The notes under the pieces were generated by a model. The model saw only the letters and a program-made list of their open reading frames with translations. It made no database searches and was not told where the DNA came from. From contig JACKER010000007.1 of assembly GCA_020632925.1 (NCBI GenBank), forward strand, positions 868,001 through 932,000: a stretch of 64,000 nt of DNA, in the 5' to 3' direction. Made by a program: the position numbers and the translations under genes. Positions 1-7,178 of this stretch are shown in pieces. The stretch's first letter is position 1, and every line of letters begins with the position of its first letter. Source of the stretch: Alphaproteobacteria bacterium. Lineage in GTDB: Bacteria; Myxococcota_A; UBA796; GCA-2862545.

Positions 1-870
1 GCGCGGCTCGGCCAGCAGGGCCTCGAGATCCTCCGCGAGCAGCTGCTTGGCCGCGCCCCACGAGATGCCGGAGCGGTACTCGGCGGCCAGGTCCTCCGCG
101 CGCTCCTTCGTGAGCAGGGCGCGGTGGATCTTGTACACCAGCGAGCTCTCGGGGTCCTTGGGCGCCTCGGGGGGCGTGGAGTCGGTCTCGATGCGCATCA
201 CGGCCTTGCGCAGCTGCTTGGCCGTCGAGAAGCAGGGCAGGGTGTTGCCGTAGCTCTTCGACATCTTGCGCCCGTCGACGCCCGGCACCACGCCCGACTC
301 GCCGCGCACCAGCGCCGTCGGGAGCTTGAGCACCTCGGCGCCGTAGGTGTGGTTGAAGCGCTGGGCCATGTCCCGCGCCATCTCCACGTGCTGCACCTGA
401 TCCTGCCCGACCGGGACGACGTCGGCGTCGACGATGAGGATGTCGGCTGCCATGAGGATCGGGTACGTGTACAGCCCCATGTTGACGCCGGCGTCCTCGT
501 CGTCGCCCTTCGCCACGTTCACGTCCCGGGCCGCCTTGTACGCGTGGGCCTTGTTCATGAAGCCCTTGGGCGAGAAGCAGGCCAGGATCCAGGACAGCTC
601 GAAGACCTCGGGCACGTCGGACTGACGGTAGACCAGGGTGCGCGCGGGATCGAGGCCGAACGCGAGCCACACGGCCGCGACGTCGATCGTGAGTCGGCGC
701 AGCTCCGCGGGATCGCGGATCGTGGTGAGCGCGTGGTAGTCGGCGACGAAGTAGTACGCCGAGACCGACGGGTCCGCCGCCAGCTCCAGGCTCGGGCGGT
801 GCATGCCGAGCCAGTTCCCGATGTGGGGCTGGGCGGTGGGCTTGATGCCGGTGAGCGAGACCTTCTTCAC
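1..870 (-). CDS. trpS: Tryptophanyl-tRNA synthetase (3' end outside window)
   Basis: Class I aminoacyl-tRNA synthetase that charges tRNA-Trp with tryptophan in the cytoplasm. The first 290 codons are visible; the C-terminus lies beyond base 1. It starts with GTG at 870, behind a GGAGGG ribosome site. The N-terminus reads VKKVSLTGIKPTAQPHIGNW: PHIGN is the HIGH-type ATP motif, and GRKMSKSYGN later on is the KMSKS loop. Near residue 130-150 the GVNMGLYTYPILMAADIL segment is typical of bacterial TrpRS. The reading frame is intact to the window edge. It is divergent from the lipoprotein gene at 961, sharing an intergenic region of about 90 bases. Confidence 0.95.
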   Translation of the reverse strand, partial: MKKVSLTGIKPTAQPHIGNWLGMHRPSLELAADPSVSAYYFVADYHALTTIRDPAELRRLTIDVAAVWLAFGLDPARTLVYRQSDVPEVFELSWILACFSPKGFMNKAHAYKAARDVNVAKGDDEDAGVNMGLYTYPILMAADILIVDADVVPVGQDQVQHVEMARDMAQRFNHTYGAEVLKLPTALVRGESGVVPGVDGRKMSKSYGNTLPCFSTAKQLRKAVMRIETDSTPPEAPKDPESSLVYKIHRALLTKERAEDLAAEYRSGISWGAAKQLLAEDLEALLAEPR

Positions 871-960
871 GGACCCTCCGACCGTGGCGGTAACGCGCCA
901 CCCGACCGGTGCAATGGTCGCGCCCCGGCCTGCGTAGACCCGGCCCGACAGGAGGAAGGG

Positions 961-1398
961 ATGCGGACGACGAAGCTGGTGCTGGGGGCTGCCGTGCTGT
1001 GGCTCGGGCTCGGGTGCTCGGGGCTGACGGAGGTGGGCAAGCAGCTCTCCGGGGCCAACATGGAGATCTCGGAGGGGTCGGGTGCGGAGCTGCCCGCGGA
1101 CTTCCCGCTGCCGCCCCCCGCCGGCGCGAAGCTCGTCACGGTCGCGAAGGTCGGCCTGATGGGCGTCGACACCACCACCGCGGTCTACGAGGTGGCGAGC
1201 AAGGGCGACGCGGACGCCGCGATGACCGCCGCGACCGACGCGATGAAGGCCGCGGGCATGGACGTGACCGACTCCACGTCGGACGAGACGCACGCGGTGA
1301 CGGGCACGAAGGGGACGACCACCTGGACCGCGACGGCCACGCCGCAGGACGACGCGTTCATGGTGACGTTGACCCTCGTCGACGCCGGCGGAACCTGA
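961..1398 (+). CDS. Small lipoprotein of unknown function
   Basis: A 145-residue predicted lipoprotein. A hydrophobic signal segment ends in a lipobox (LGLGCSG, Cys about residue 19), so the mature protein should be lipid-anchored. Start ATG at 961 is fixed by a strong AGGAGGAA site just upstream (950-957). After the anchor come a Pro-rich stretch (PADFPLPPPAGAK, about residues 46-58) and a Thr/Ala-rich domain ending near residue 145. I do not recognise a family. It lies 51 bases upstream of the Pup-like gene on the same strand. A possible promoter lies between them, so cotranscription is uncertain. A role as target or accessory factor of that cassette is only a guess from position. Confidence 0.8.
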   Translation: MRTTKLVLGAAVLWLGLGCSGLTEVGKQLSGANMEISEGSGAELPADFPLPPPAGAKLVTVAKVGLMGVDTTTAVYEVASKGDADAAMTAATDAMKAAGMDVTDSTSDETHAVTGTKGTTTWTATATPQDDAFMVTLTLVDAGGT

Positions 1399-1418
1399 GC
1401 CAGGCCTCGGGTGTCCGT

Positions 1419-1435
1419 GGTACCATCGAGGTACC
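1419..1435 (+). promoter_or_regulatory. Candidate promoter and inverted repeat before the Pup-like gene
   Basis: Two GGTACC palindromes lie 5 bases apart (1419-1424 and 1430-1435). The TACCAT at 1421-1426 looks like a -10 hexamer, about 23 bases before the ATG at 1450; a ribosome site AGGAGG follows at 1440-1445. The layout suggests a promoter specific to the modifier-ligase pair, possibly with an overlapping operator. No convincing -35 is visible. Confidence 0.45.
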
Positions 1436-1449
1436 CACCAGGAGGTCCC

Positions 1450-1629
1450 ATGGACCGCGCGAAGTCCGGCGGCTCGCCGAGCGACCGTCGTGCCCCGCTC
1501 CCCGCGTCGCGCCAGCCGCGTCGGCCGCGCCCCGGTGTGCCGGCGATCGTCGCGCGCATCCGCGAGGACGCCCAGCAGGATCCGGGGGCGTACATCGAGG
1601 AGTGCGAGGTTCCGGCGGGAGGCGAGTAG
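1450..1629 (+). CDS. Pup-like protein modifier ending in Gly-Gly-Glu
   Basis: A 59-residue protein whose last residues are VPAGGE, the C-terminal signature of prokaryotic ubiquitin-like protein (Pup). In established pupylation the C-terminal Glu side chain is joined to substrate lysines; a Glu-ending Pup needs no deamidation. The 20 residues before it (EDAQQDPGAYIEECE) follow the spacing of the Pup C-terminal helix (ENAEDFVRAYVQ in mycobacteria). The first half is unlike mycobacterial Pup: Arg/Pro/Ser-rich and basic instead of acidic and Gly-rich. It has two residues between the helix and GGE that Pup lacks. Start ATG at 1450 has AGGAGG 5 bases upstream. The gene sits 6 bases before a PafA/Dop-family ligase, which is the best support for the call. 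It contains one Cys. Function inferred from motif plus neighbour. Confidence 0.8.
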   Translation: MDRAKSGGSPSDRRAPLPASRQPRRPRPGVPAIVARIREDAQQDPGAYIEECEVPAGGE

Positions 1630-1635
1630 TCGCCG

Positions 1636-3390
1636 GTGGATCGCGCGCCCGCCGTCGGCCGTCTGCTCGGCACCGAGACGGAGTACGCGATCCGGTTCCG
1701 TCCGGACGAGGGCGTGGCGCACCCGGGGAACCAGGTGCTGTTCGAGGCGATCCGCGCGGCGGTCGAGCGCCGGGTGTTGACGCGACCCTGCTCGAACCTG
1801 CTCGAGGCGGTGCTGACCGAGAACGGCGGCTGCCTGTACTACGAGTTCGACGCGTCCGCGCCCGACGGCGGTCTCGTGGAGGGGGGGACGCCCGAGTGCG
1901 TGGCTCCCAGGCAGCTCCTGGTCTACCAGAAGGCGCAGGACCAGCTGCTGACCGAGGCCACGCGGGACGCGGAGAGCGAGCTGCGTGACCGCGGGCTCGC
2001 GGGCGAGCTGCGCCTCCTCAAGAACTGTCGCGACGCGCAGGGCCACGTCTATGGTGCGCAGGAGAGCTACGAGGTCGAGCTCGCCTCGGGGGTGTCGCTG
2101 CTCGCGTGGTGGGTCGCGATGGGCGGGCTGGCGGCCGCGAGCGTCGCGCTCACGGCGGTGCTGTGGCTGGTCCAGCTCCTGGTGCACGGCCTGTTCGCCA
2201 CGGCGCTGCTGGCCGGCGTGCTCGCGGTCGCGGCGGTGCTGCTGGTGACCCGGATGCCGACCACGACGCTCGGTCGGTACCTCCAGCGGGCCGGGCGCGC
2301 CCTGGACGTGATCGATCGGCTCGAGGCCCGGGTGATGGGTGTGGCCTTCGCGCCGGTGGTCGCCCTCGCGTCGCTGGCGGTGCGGCTGTTCGCGTTCCGT
2401 CCCCACCACCAGGGGGCGACCGCCTTCCTCGCGTCCCGCTGCGTGTTCACGGGCGCGGGCACGCTGATGCCGGACGACGGCTTCGGGCTGTCCGAGAAGG
2501 GGCCGGCGATGCGGCGGCTCTGGCGCTGGACGATGTCCCCCGACGACCGAGGGCTCTACGAGATCGGCCACCTGTTCAAGCCGCTGCTGCCGAGCTTCCG
2601 CGCACGCTTCGGCGGGCTCCGGCTGCCGCGCATGGACCTCGACGGGATCCGCGGGCTCTTCCGTCGCCGGCTGCGGCTGCAGATCGGGCTGTCGGACGCG
2701 AACCTGTGCGAGGTCGCCGAGTACCTCAAGGTGGCCACGACCTCGCTCGTGCTCGACCTCGCCGAGGCCGGACAGCTCCACGGCGCACCCGAGCTCGCGG
2801 ACCCGGTGGCGGCGACGCAGGTGATCGGCGGCGATCCGACGCTGCGGGCGTGGGTCCCGCTCGAGCACAGCGGGAACATGACCGGGCTCGAGGTCCAACG
2901 GTGGTACCAGGAGCGCGCGCGGGAGTGGGTGGAGCAGGCGGAGGTCCGCGACCTCGAGGCGTGGCGGGTCGTGACGCTCTGGGGTGAGGTGCTCGACACG
3001 CTCGAGGCGCACCCCGAGGCGCTCTTCGGCCGGGTCGACTGGATCACCAAGCTGCACCTGATCTCGTCGGCCGGTGACCTCGCGTGGGCCGCCCGCAAGA
3101 AGATCGACCTGCGGTACCACGAGCTCGGGACGGGCTACTTCGCGTGGCTCGACGAGGCCGGCGCGTGCCAGCGGCTGATCGAGCCGAGCGAGGTCGTGGT
3201 CGCCTGCCGGACGCCGCCCCCGGGATCGCCCGCCGAGGAGCGGGGCCGTCTCGTGCGCCAGCTCGCGATGCACGACGAGCCGGCCGCGCCCCCCATCGCC
3301 ATCGAGCGCGAGGAGGAGGCGGAGGCCGGTCGGGTCATCGACTTCGCGGAGGCGGCGCGCCGCCGTCGGAATCCGCCACCGGAGGAGTGA
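1636..3390 (+). CDS. Membrane-inserted PafA/Dop-family Pup ligase homologue
   Basis: A 584-residue homologue of PafA/Dop, carboxylate-amine ligases related to glutamine synthetase. GTETEY (residues 12-17) matches the metal/ATP-binding GIETEF of PafA. NGGCLYYE (63-70) matches NGARLYLD. LLKNCRDAQGHVYGAQESY (127-145) matches LFKNNTDSAGNSYGCHENY. FLASRCVFTGAG (264-275), a GLSDANLCEVAEYLKVATTSLVL block, LEVQRWYQERA, DWITK and IDLRYHEL follow in PafA order. Family members are about 450-510 residues. The excess is an insertion at about 153-257 with two strong hydrophobic helices (about 155-182 and 185-205) and a third hydrophobic stretch (233-254), so the enzyme is probably membrane-bound. The catalytic Asp of PafA is replaced by Glu70, or shifted to Asp72. 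The C-terminus is acidic, then basic. GTG start, 6 bases after the modifier gene. Ligase is favoured over depupylase because the modifier already ends in Glu. Confidence 0.85.
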   Translation: MDRAPAVGRLLGTETEYAIRFRPDEGVAHPGNQVLFEAIRAAVERRVLTRPCSNLLEAVLTENGGCLYYEFDASAPDGGLVEGGTPECVAPRQLLVYQKAQDQLLTEATRDAESELRDRGLAGELRLLKNCRDAQGHVYGAQESYEVELASGVSLLAWWVAMGGLAAASVALTAVLWLVQLLVHGLFATALLAGVLAVAAVLLVTRMPTTTLGRYLQRAGRALDVIDRLEARVMGVAFAPVVALASLAVRLFAFRPHHQGATAFLASRCVFTGAGTLMPDDGFGLSEKGPAMRRLWRWTMSPDDRGLYEIGHLFKPLLPSFRARFGGLRLPRMDLDGIRGLFRRRLRLQIGLSDANLCEVAEYLKVATTSLVLDLAEAGQLHGAPELADPVAATQVIGGDPTLRAWVPLEHSGNMTGLEVQRWYQERAREWVEQAEVRDLEAWRVVTLWGEVLDTLEAHPEALFGRVDWITKLHLISSAGDLAWAARKKIDLRYHELGTGYFAWLDEAGACQRLIEPSEVVVACRTPPPGSPAEERGRLVRQLAMHDEPAAPPIAIEREEEAEAGRVIDFAEAARRRRNPPPEE

Positions 3391-3393
3391 CGG

Positions 3394-5178
3394 TCAGAGG
3401 TCGTCCGGATCGGTGTCCAGCGGGGTGCGGTCGATCGGCGCCAGCAGCGACGCCCAGTGCGCCGTGCGGGGCAGCTCCCAGCGATAGAAGTAGCGAGCGG
3501 CGGCCAGCTTCCCGCGCAGGAACGCGTCGCCCTCGGCCCCAGGCTCTGCCGCGAGCACCTGCTCGAGCCACAGCCACGCCACCACCGTGTGCCCCGCCAG
3601 GTGCAGATACGGCGTGGCGTTCGCCAGGAAGGCCGCCGGGTCCTTCGGCGCTCCGAGGAGCAGGGTGGTCGTCGTGGTCGCGAGACGCTCCACGGCCACC
3701 GCCAGCTCGCCCGCGAGCGCCGAGGCCACCGGTCCCGCGGCCCTCCCGCGCGCGATGCCGTCCTGCAGGCGCGCCATCAGCAGCATCGCCGCGGCACCCT
3801 GGCCGGCACCCACCTTTCGGCCCAGCAGGTCCATTGCCTGGATGCCGTTCGTGCCCTCGTGGATCGGGTTGAGCCGGTTGTCGCGCCAGATCCGCTCGAC
3901 CGCGTAGTCCCGGGTGTACCCGTAGCCGCCGTGCACCTGGATGGCCTCGTCGTTCGCGGCCACTCCGTAGTGGCTGCACCAGCCCTTCACGATGGGCGTG
4001 ACCACGTCGAGCAGCATCGCGAGCTGCCCGGCGGTCGCGTCGTCCCCGCGGTCGGCCGCCACCCGGCCCTCGTCCACCAGGCGCGCGGCCCACAGCGCCA
4101 GCGCGAGCCCGCCCTCGGCCAGCGCCTTCTGCGACAGCAGCAGCCTCCGCACGTCCGCGTGCTCGGTCAGCGGGACCTGGGGGGAGGTGGGATCCTTCGA
4201 GGTCAGCGGGCGTCCCTGGAGACGCTCGCGGGCGTAGCGCAGGGAGTGGCGGTACCCGGCCCAGCCCATCGCGGACGCGGAGAGCCCGACCGCGATTCGG
4301 GCCTCGTTCATCATGTGGAACATGCAGCGCAGGCCCTGGTGGGGCTCGCCGACCAGCCAGCCCACGGCGCCTCCCTGGTCCCCGATCGCGAAGACCGTGT
4401 TCGCCGCCGGACGGTACCCGAGCTTGTGGTTGAGCCCGACGACGCGGACGTCGTTGTGCGTGCCGTCCGGCAGGATCTTCGGCACGAGGAACAGCGAGAT
4501 GCCGCGCGTCCCCGCCGGCGCCCCCTCGATGCGCGCGAGCACGAAGTGCACGATGTTCTCGGTGAGATCGTGGTCCGCCGCCGTGATCCACATCTTGTTG
4601 CCGACGAGCCGGTACGTCCCGTCGTCCGCGGGTCGCGCCGCGGTCGTGAGGTCGGCGAGCGAGGAGCCCGCCTGCGGCTCGGAGAGGGCCATCGTACCGA
4701 ACCACCGGCCCTCGATCATGGGCGCGAGGTAGCGCTGGCGCAGCTCCTCGCTGCCGTGCGCCCGCAGCATGCCGGCCGCCGCCATCGCGAGCGCCGGGTA
4801 GGACACGACCGGCGCGGAAGCGGCCGAGAAGAACGCGAGCACCGCCTCCGTGATCATGGCGGGCAACTGCATCCCGCCGTCCTCGAGCGAGAACGAGGTC
4901 GCCTGGAAGCCCGCCTCCACGAACGCGCCCACCGCCGTCTTCGTCCCCTCCGGGACGGTCACGCGCCCGTCGGCGAGGGTGGGCTCCTCCGCGTCCAGCT
5001 TCGGCGCGAGCGGCAGGAAGACGTCGTGCGCCACGTCGCGCGCGAGATCGAGCACGGACCGCAGCGTGTCGAGGTCGGTGTGGGCGTAGCGGTCGGCGGT
5101 GAGCAGGTCGCCGAGGCCGTGCACCTCCTCCAGCAGGAAGCGCAGGTCACGGGTCGGCATCAGGTCGGTGGTGGTCAT
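3394..5178 (-). CDS. Acyl-CoA dehydrogenase, DmdC-like
   Basis: A 594-residue FAD-dependent acyl-CoA dehydrogenase of the long form with an extra N-terminal helix and a C-terminal extension, as in the 3-methylmercaptopropionyl-CoA dehydrogenase (DmdC) group. It would oxidise an acyl-CoA to the 2-enoyl-CoA and pass electrons to electron-transfer flavoprotein. Visible family features are MALSEPQAGSSLADL and YRLVGNKMWIT (flavin/substrate region), QVHGGYGYTRDYAVERIWRDN, and IHEGTNGIQAMDLLGRK, where the Glu is the expected catalytic base. The substrate cannot be read from sequence; the DmdC subfamily also contains general fatty acyl-CoA enzymes. ATG at 5178 is chosen because a TACATC hexamer ends 7 bases upstream. 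Divergent from the oxidoreductase at 5201. Confidence 0.9.
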   Translation of the reverse strand: MTTTDLMPTRDLRFLLEEVHGLGDLLTADRYAHTDLDTLRSVLDLARDVAHDVFLPLAPKLDAEEPTLADGRVTVPEGTKTAVGAFVEAGFQATSFSLEDGGMQLPAMITEAVLAFFSAASAPVVSYPALAMAAAGMLRAHGSEELRQRYLAPMIEGRWFGTMALSEPQAGSSLADLTTAARPADDGTYRLVGNKMWITAADHDLTENIVHFVLARIEGAPAGTRGISLFLVPKILPDGTHNDVRVVGLNHKLGYRPAANTVFAIGDQGGAVGWLVGEPHQGLRCMFHMMNEARIAVGLSASAMGWAGYRHSLRYARERLQGRPLTSKDPTSPQVPLTEHADVRRLLLSQKALAEGGLALALWAARLVDEGRVAADRGDDATAGQLAMLLDVVTPIVKGWCSHYGVAANDEAIQVHGGYGYTRDYAVERIWRDNRLNPIHEGTNGIQAMDLLGRKVGAGQGAAAMLLMARLQDGIARGRAAGPVASALAGELAVAVERLATTTTTLLLGAPKDPAAFLANATPYLHLAGHTVVAWLWLEQVLAAEPGAEGDAFLRGKLAAARYFYRWELPRTAHWASLLAPIDRTPLDTDPDDL

Positions 5179-5185
5179 GCCGGCA

Positions 5186-5191
5186 GATGTA
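5186..5191 (-). promoter_or_regulatory. -10-like hexamer close to start (leaderless type)
   Basis: TACATC on the minus strand ends 7 bases before the ATG at 5178 of the acyl-CoA dehydrogenase. The sixth base is C, so this is a weak member of the TAnnnT series seen across the window. Confidence 0.35.
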
Positions 5192-5200
5192 GCAGCGCGT

Positions 5201-6532
5201 ATGCTGCGCGACGAACGGGAGGTGGCGTTGCGGCCGTTGGACACGCGGGTGGTGGTGATCGGAGCGGGCCCGGCGGGCCTCTCGGCGGCGCTGGCGCTGG
5301 CGGAGCGCGGCTTCACCGACGTGACCGTGCTCGAGAAGGAGGCGACGGTCGGCGGCAAGTGCCACAGCCTGCACGTCGACGGGCACGCGATCGATCTGGG
5401 CGCGAACCTGACGACCCCGCGGTACCACGAGACCCGCGCGCTGGCGGAGCGCCTCGGGATGACGCTGCGCAAGATCCGCGATCGGCGCATCGTGAACCTG
5501 TCGAACGAGCAGTTCGAGAGCCTGGCGGACGCGAACCTGCTGGAGCGGCTCGTCGTGCGCGGCGGCGCCTCGGTCTATGCCGGCATGCGGCACCTGACGG
5601 GGATCGATCGCGATGGCTACGCCAACCTCCGCGACGCCGTCGAGCAGCCCTTCGAACGCTGGCTCGATCACCACGGGCTCGGCGCGTTCAAGGAGCTGTT
5701 CGAGGTGCTCTTCGTCGCCTACGGCTACGGCGCCATGCTCGAGCTGCCGGCGGCGTACGCGCTGAAGTTCTTCGACCCGGTCCACCTCGAGGCCTCGGTC
5801 GACACGGTGCTCGGCAAGGACGTGCCGTTCACGATGGACTTCGAGGAGGGCTTCCAGGAGCTCTGGGAGCGCGTGGACGCCCGGCTGCCCCGGCCCACCC
5901 TCCGATCGGCGGACATCGCGTCGGTCTCGCGGTCGCCGCGCGGGGTGGACGTCCGCTGGACGGACGCGTCGGGCCAGCACGACGAGCGCTTCGACGCGCT
6001 GATCCTCGCCTGCCCGCTGCAGGTGACGCCGGGCTTCCTGGACACCTCGGCCGACGAGGCGCGCCTGTTCTCGAAGATCCGGACCAACGACTACTACGTG
6101 ACGGTCGCCCGCACGCGCGGGCTGCCGGACATGTCCACCTACGTCTACCCGTACGCGCGGCGGCTGACGCCGGGTTGGCCCACGGTCTTCTACCCGCCGG
6201 TCGGGCGCTCCGACAGCGGGGAGGGCGACCTGTTCGTGTTCTACGCCTATGGCGGCGAGGGCGTGGACGAAGGCGTCGTGCGGCAGCGCATCCGCGAGAC
6301 GCTCGCGCACCCGGACCTCGGGGGCGAGGTGACGGAGTTCGTCCACACGCAGCACTGGCGCTACTTCCCGCACGTGGACAGCGAGGCCATGCGGGCCGGC
6401 TTCTACGACGAGCTCGAGGCCATGCAGGGGGTCTTCCACACGTACTATGTCGGCGAGCTCCTCTCGTTCACGCTGGTCGAGCTCAACCACCGGTACGCGA
6501 AGCAGCTCGTGGAGCGCCACTTCGTGAAGTAG
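5201..6532 (+). CDS. FAD-dependent amine-oxidase-type oxidoreductase
   Basis: About 443 residues. The N-terminus holds a dinucleotide-binding fold (VVVIGAGPAGLSAALALAERG) followed by VTVLEKEATVGGKCHS, the second FAD-contacting strand of flavin amine oxidase/NAD(P)-binding Rossmann proteins. A second FAD segment (ALILACPLQVTP) lies two thirds along. It resembles flavin proteins of the amine oxidase and protoporphyrinogen oxidase superfamily, but no specific substrate is evident. Start is uncertain: ATG 5201, GTG 5222 and TTG 5228 are all in frame. A GGGAGG at 5217-5222 would favour 5228, and a TATGCT at 5200-5205 could be a -10 box, arguing against 5201. The methyltransferase gene follows 41 bases downstream on the same strand and may form a small biosynthetic pair with it. 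Confidence 0.8.
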   Translation: MLRDEREVALRPLDTRVVVIGAGPAGLSAALALAERGFTDVTVLEKEATVGGKCHSLHVDGHAIDLGANLTTPRYHETRALAERLGMTLRKIRDRRIVNLSNEQFESLADANLLERLVVRGGASVYAGMRHLTGIDRDGYANLRDAVEQPFERWLDHHGLGAFKELFEVLFVAYGYGAMLELPAAYALKFFDPVHLEASVDTVLGKDVPFTMDFEEGFQELWERVDARLPRPTLRSADIASVSRSPRGVDVRWTDASGQHDERFDALILACPLQVTPGFLDTSADEARLFSKIRTNDYYVTVARTRGLPDMSTYVYPYARRLTPGWPTVFYPPVGRSDSGEGDLFVFYAYGGEGVDEGVVRQRIRETLAHPDLGGEVTEFVHTQHWRYFPHVDSEAMRAGFYDELEAMQGVFHTYYVGELLSFTLVELNHRYAKQLVERHFVK

Positions 6533-6573
6533 CCGCGACGCATGGGCGGGCTACAGCGCTGGTGGAGGGTCAC

Positions 6574-7176
6574 GTGACCGATCTGTTCCACGACAAGGCC
6601 GCCGAGTGGGACGCCCGTCCCGTCCCGGCCCAGATCTCCGAGGGTGTGGTCCGCGCGATGCTCGACCGGGTGTCGCTCTCGCCCGAGCTGGTGGTGATGG
6701 ACTTCGGGGCCGGCACCGGCCTCGTCGGCGGCAAGCTCGCCCCCCATGTCGGCCACATCCACGCGGTCGACATCTCCCGCGCGATGCTCGAGCAGCTCGC
6801 CACGAAGGAGGAGCTGCGCGGCAAGGTCACCATCCACTGCCAGGACATCGTCCACGAGCCGCTCGCGCACGAGGTCGACCTGGTCGTGAGCGCGATGGCC
6901 ATGCACCACGTCGAGGACACGGCCGCCCTGATGCGCGCGTGGTTCCGCCACCTCCGCCCCGGCGGTCGGCTCGCCATCGCCGATCTCGACGCCGAGGACG
7001 GCAGCTTCCACCCGCCCGGCACCGAGGGCGTCTACCACTCGGGCTTCGAGCGGGACGCGCTCCGCGCGCTGCTCGCCGCCGCCGGCTTCGAGGACGTGGC
7101 CTTCGACACCGCCGTCGAGGTGCACAAGGAGGACCGTGCCTACCCCGTGTTCCTCCTGACGGCGTCGAGGCCGTAG
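6574..7176 (+). CDS. Class I SAM-dependent methyltransferase
   Basis: A 200-residue methyltransferase. VMDFGAGTGLVG (about residues 44-55) is motif I for S-adenosylmethionine; HAVDISRAML supplies the acidic ribose-binding residue; DLVVSAMAMHHVED and LRPGGRLAIADLD are motifs IV-V of the ubiE/type 11 group. The substrate is unknown. GTG at 6574 is chosen because GGAGGG ends 5 bases upstream. TACAGC at 6552-6557 may be a -10 element. It ends 2 bases from the stop of the convergent lipoprotein gene at 7179. Confidence 0.85.
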   Translation: MTDLFHDKAAEWDARPVPAQISEGVVRAMLDRVSLSPELVVMDFGAGTGLVGGKLAPHVGHIHAVDISRAMLEQLATKEELRGKVTIHCQDIVHEPLAHEVDLVVSAMAMHHVEDTAALMRAWFRHLRPGGRLAIADLDAEDGSFHPPGTEGVYHSGFERDALRALLAAAGFEDVAFDTAVEVHKEDRAYPVFLLTASRP

Positions 7177-7178
7177 GC

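Noticed and set aside
124..1398. Long plus-strand frame of 424 codons covering trpS and the lipoprotein
   Set aside because: Its first two thirds are the reverse complement of trpS in an unused frame, rich in Arg/His/Val. Only the part from 961 is a real gene.
1636..3390. Assignment of the ligase as Dop depupylase or deamidase
   Set aside because: The modifier already ends in Glu, so deamidation is not needed, and only one family member is present. Depupylase activity cannot be excluded but ligase is simpler.
3457..7176. 1239-codon plus-strand open frame
   Set aside because: Shadow of the acyl-CoA dehydrogenase and oxidoreductase genes in GC-rich DNA. Only its end (6574-7176) is a genuine methyltransferase.
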